Origin: Acidimicrobium sp. BACL17 MAG-120823-bin42
Lineage (GTDB): Bacteria; Actinomycetota; Acidimicrobiia; Acidimicrobiales; Ilumatobacteraceae
NCBI GenBank assembly: GCA_001438985.1
Contig: LIAZ01000070.1
Location: 1-6,676, forward strand
DNA: 6,676 nt
Direction: 5' to 3'
The position numbers and the translations under genes are program-made. Position 1 is the first letter of the stretch. The number at the start of each line of letters is the position of its first letter. Positions 6,317 to 6,676 of this stretch are shown one piece after another. The notes under the pieces are model-generated. The model saw only the letters and a program-made list of their open reading frames with translations, did no database searches and was not told the DNA's origin.

Positions 6317-6676
6317 GCCAGCACCTGATCAAACATTCCTTTGCTGAGACGCTTTGTAATGGTGATGGGGTAGTCGCCCGTAAAACACGCGTTGCAGTAC
6401 CCATCTTCTTTGCCGACTGCTTTCATCATTCCCTCAAGCGATAAAAACGCAAGTGAGTCGCACCCGATCTCGACTCGCAGTTCTTCAAGTGCAAGTCGTG
6501 ATGAAATCAAATCATTGTCGTGGCCCATGTCGACACCAAAGTGACATGCGTGGGTAATGGGTGGGCACGTAATGCGCACATGTACCTCGGAGGCACCTGC
6601 GTCTCGAAGCAGGGATACCAAGCGTCCTGCGGTGGTGCCACGAACGAGTGAATCATCAATCATGATCACACGCTTG
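6313..6676 (-). CDS. purF: Amidophosphoribosyltransferase, C-terminal part (runs off right edge)
   Basis: PurF makes phosphoribosylamine from PRPP and glutamine, the first committed step of purine synthesis. Only the last 120 codons are present; the N-terminal glutaminase domain (with its catalytic Cys) and part of the phosphoribosyltransferase domain lie beyond the right edge. The visible part opens with KRVIMIDDSLVRGTTAGRLV, the PRPP-binding motif of type I phosphoribosyltransferases. Then follow CPPITHACHFGVDM and, near the end, GYCNACFTGDYP. The Cys in 'HAC' (visible residue 44) and the pair in CNAC (94 and 97) correspond to three of the four 4Fe-4S ligands of the Bacillus subtilis enzyme. 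This is therefore the iron-sulphur class of PurF, unlike the E. coli enzyme. The stop TGA overlaps the ATG of purD-purM by ATGA, showing translational coupling. No sign of damage in the visible part. Confidence 0.95.
   Translation of the reverse strand, partial: KRVIMIDDSLVRGTTAGRLVSLLRDAGASEVHVRITCPPITHACHFGVDMGHDNDLISSRLALEELRVEIGCDSLAFLSLEGMMKAVGKEDGYCNACFTGDYPITITKRLSKGMFDQVLA
6322..6326 (-). promoter_or_regulatory. Possible Shine-Dalgarno site of the purD-purM gene
   Basis: On the minus strand this reads AGGTG, with a 5-base spacer to the ATG at 6316-6314, inside the last codons of purF. It is a modest match to the anti-Shine-Dalgarno sequence. With the ATGA overlap it supports the chosen start, just before the MSKALNILVVGSGAREHAL sequence typical of PurD. 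Confidence 0.5.

Overview
The window is a piece of a bacterial chromosome dominated by a tightly packed purine-biosynthesis operon read on the minus strand. Base composition looks moderate (roughly 50-55% G+C by eye). The FeS-type PurF tail, the PurN with an HPALPG motif, the GuaB and the Rv2258c-like methyltransferase together suggest an actinobacterium, perhaps one of the moderate-GC aquatic Acidimicrobiia-type lineages. This placement is an inference from protein flavour; no rRNA or tRNA is present to test it.

Layout from left to right. Bases 1-304 (minus) hold the 5' part of a SAM-dependent methyltransferase-like gene that runs off the left edge. A 65-base divergent spacer (305-369) separates it from 370-1128 (plus), a secreted or membrane-anchored SIMPL (DUF541) protein. 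This gene meets the end of the purine operon tail to tail, with the two stop codons directly abutting at 1128/1129. On the minus strand, in transcription order from the right edge, come purF (3' part, 6676-6313), a fused purD-purM gene (6316-4055), purN (4052-3468), guaB (3471-1984) and a DUF952-GNAT two-domain gene (1965-1129).

The operon is very compact. purF/purDM and purN/guaB overlap by ATGA, purDM and purN are 2 bases apart, and guaB and the last gene are 18 bases apart, so the five genes are very probably co-transcribed and partly translationally coupled. The encoded enzymes cover PRPP to phosphoribosylamine (PurF), to GAR (PurD domain), to FGAR (PurN), FGAM to AIR (PurM domain), and the IMP to XMP step that commits flux to GMP (GuaB). 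The FGAM synthetase (purL/Q/S), the steps from AIR to IMP, and guaA are not in the window.

The most notable item is the PurD-PurM fusion. It lies immediately ahead of purN, so the gene order matches the domain order of the animal trifunctional GART protein (GARS-AIRS-GART). Second is the DUF952-acetyltransferase fusion at the operon's end, whose role is unknown. I saw no mobile element, CRISPR array, RNA gene or riboswitch.
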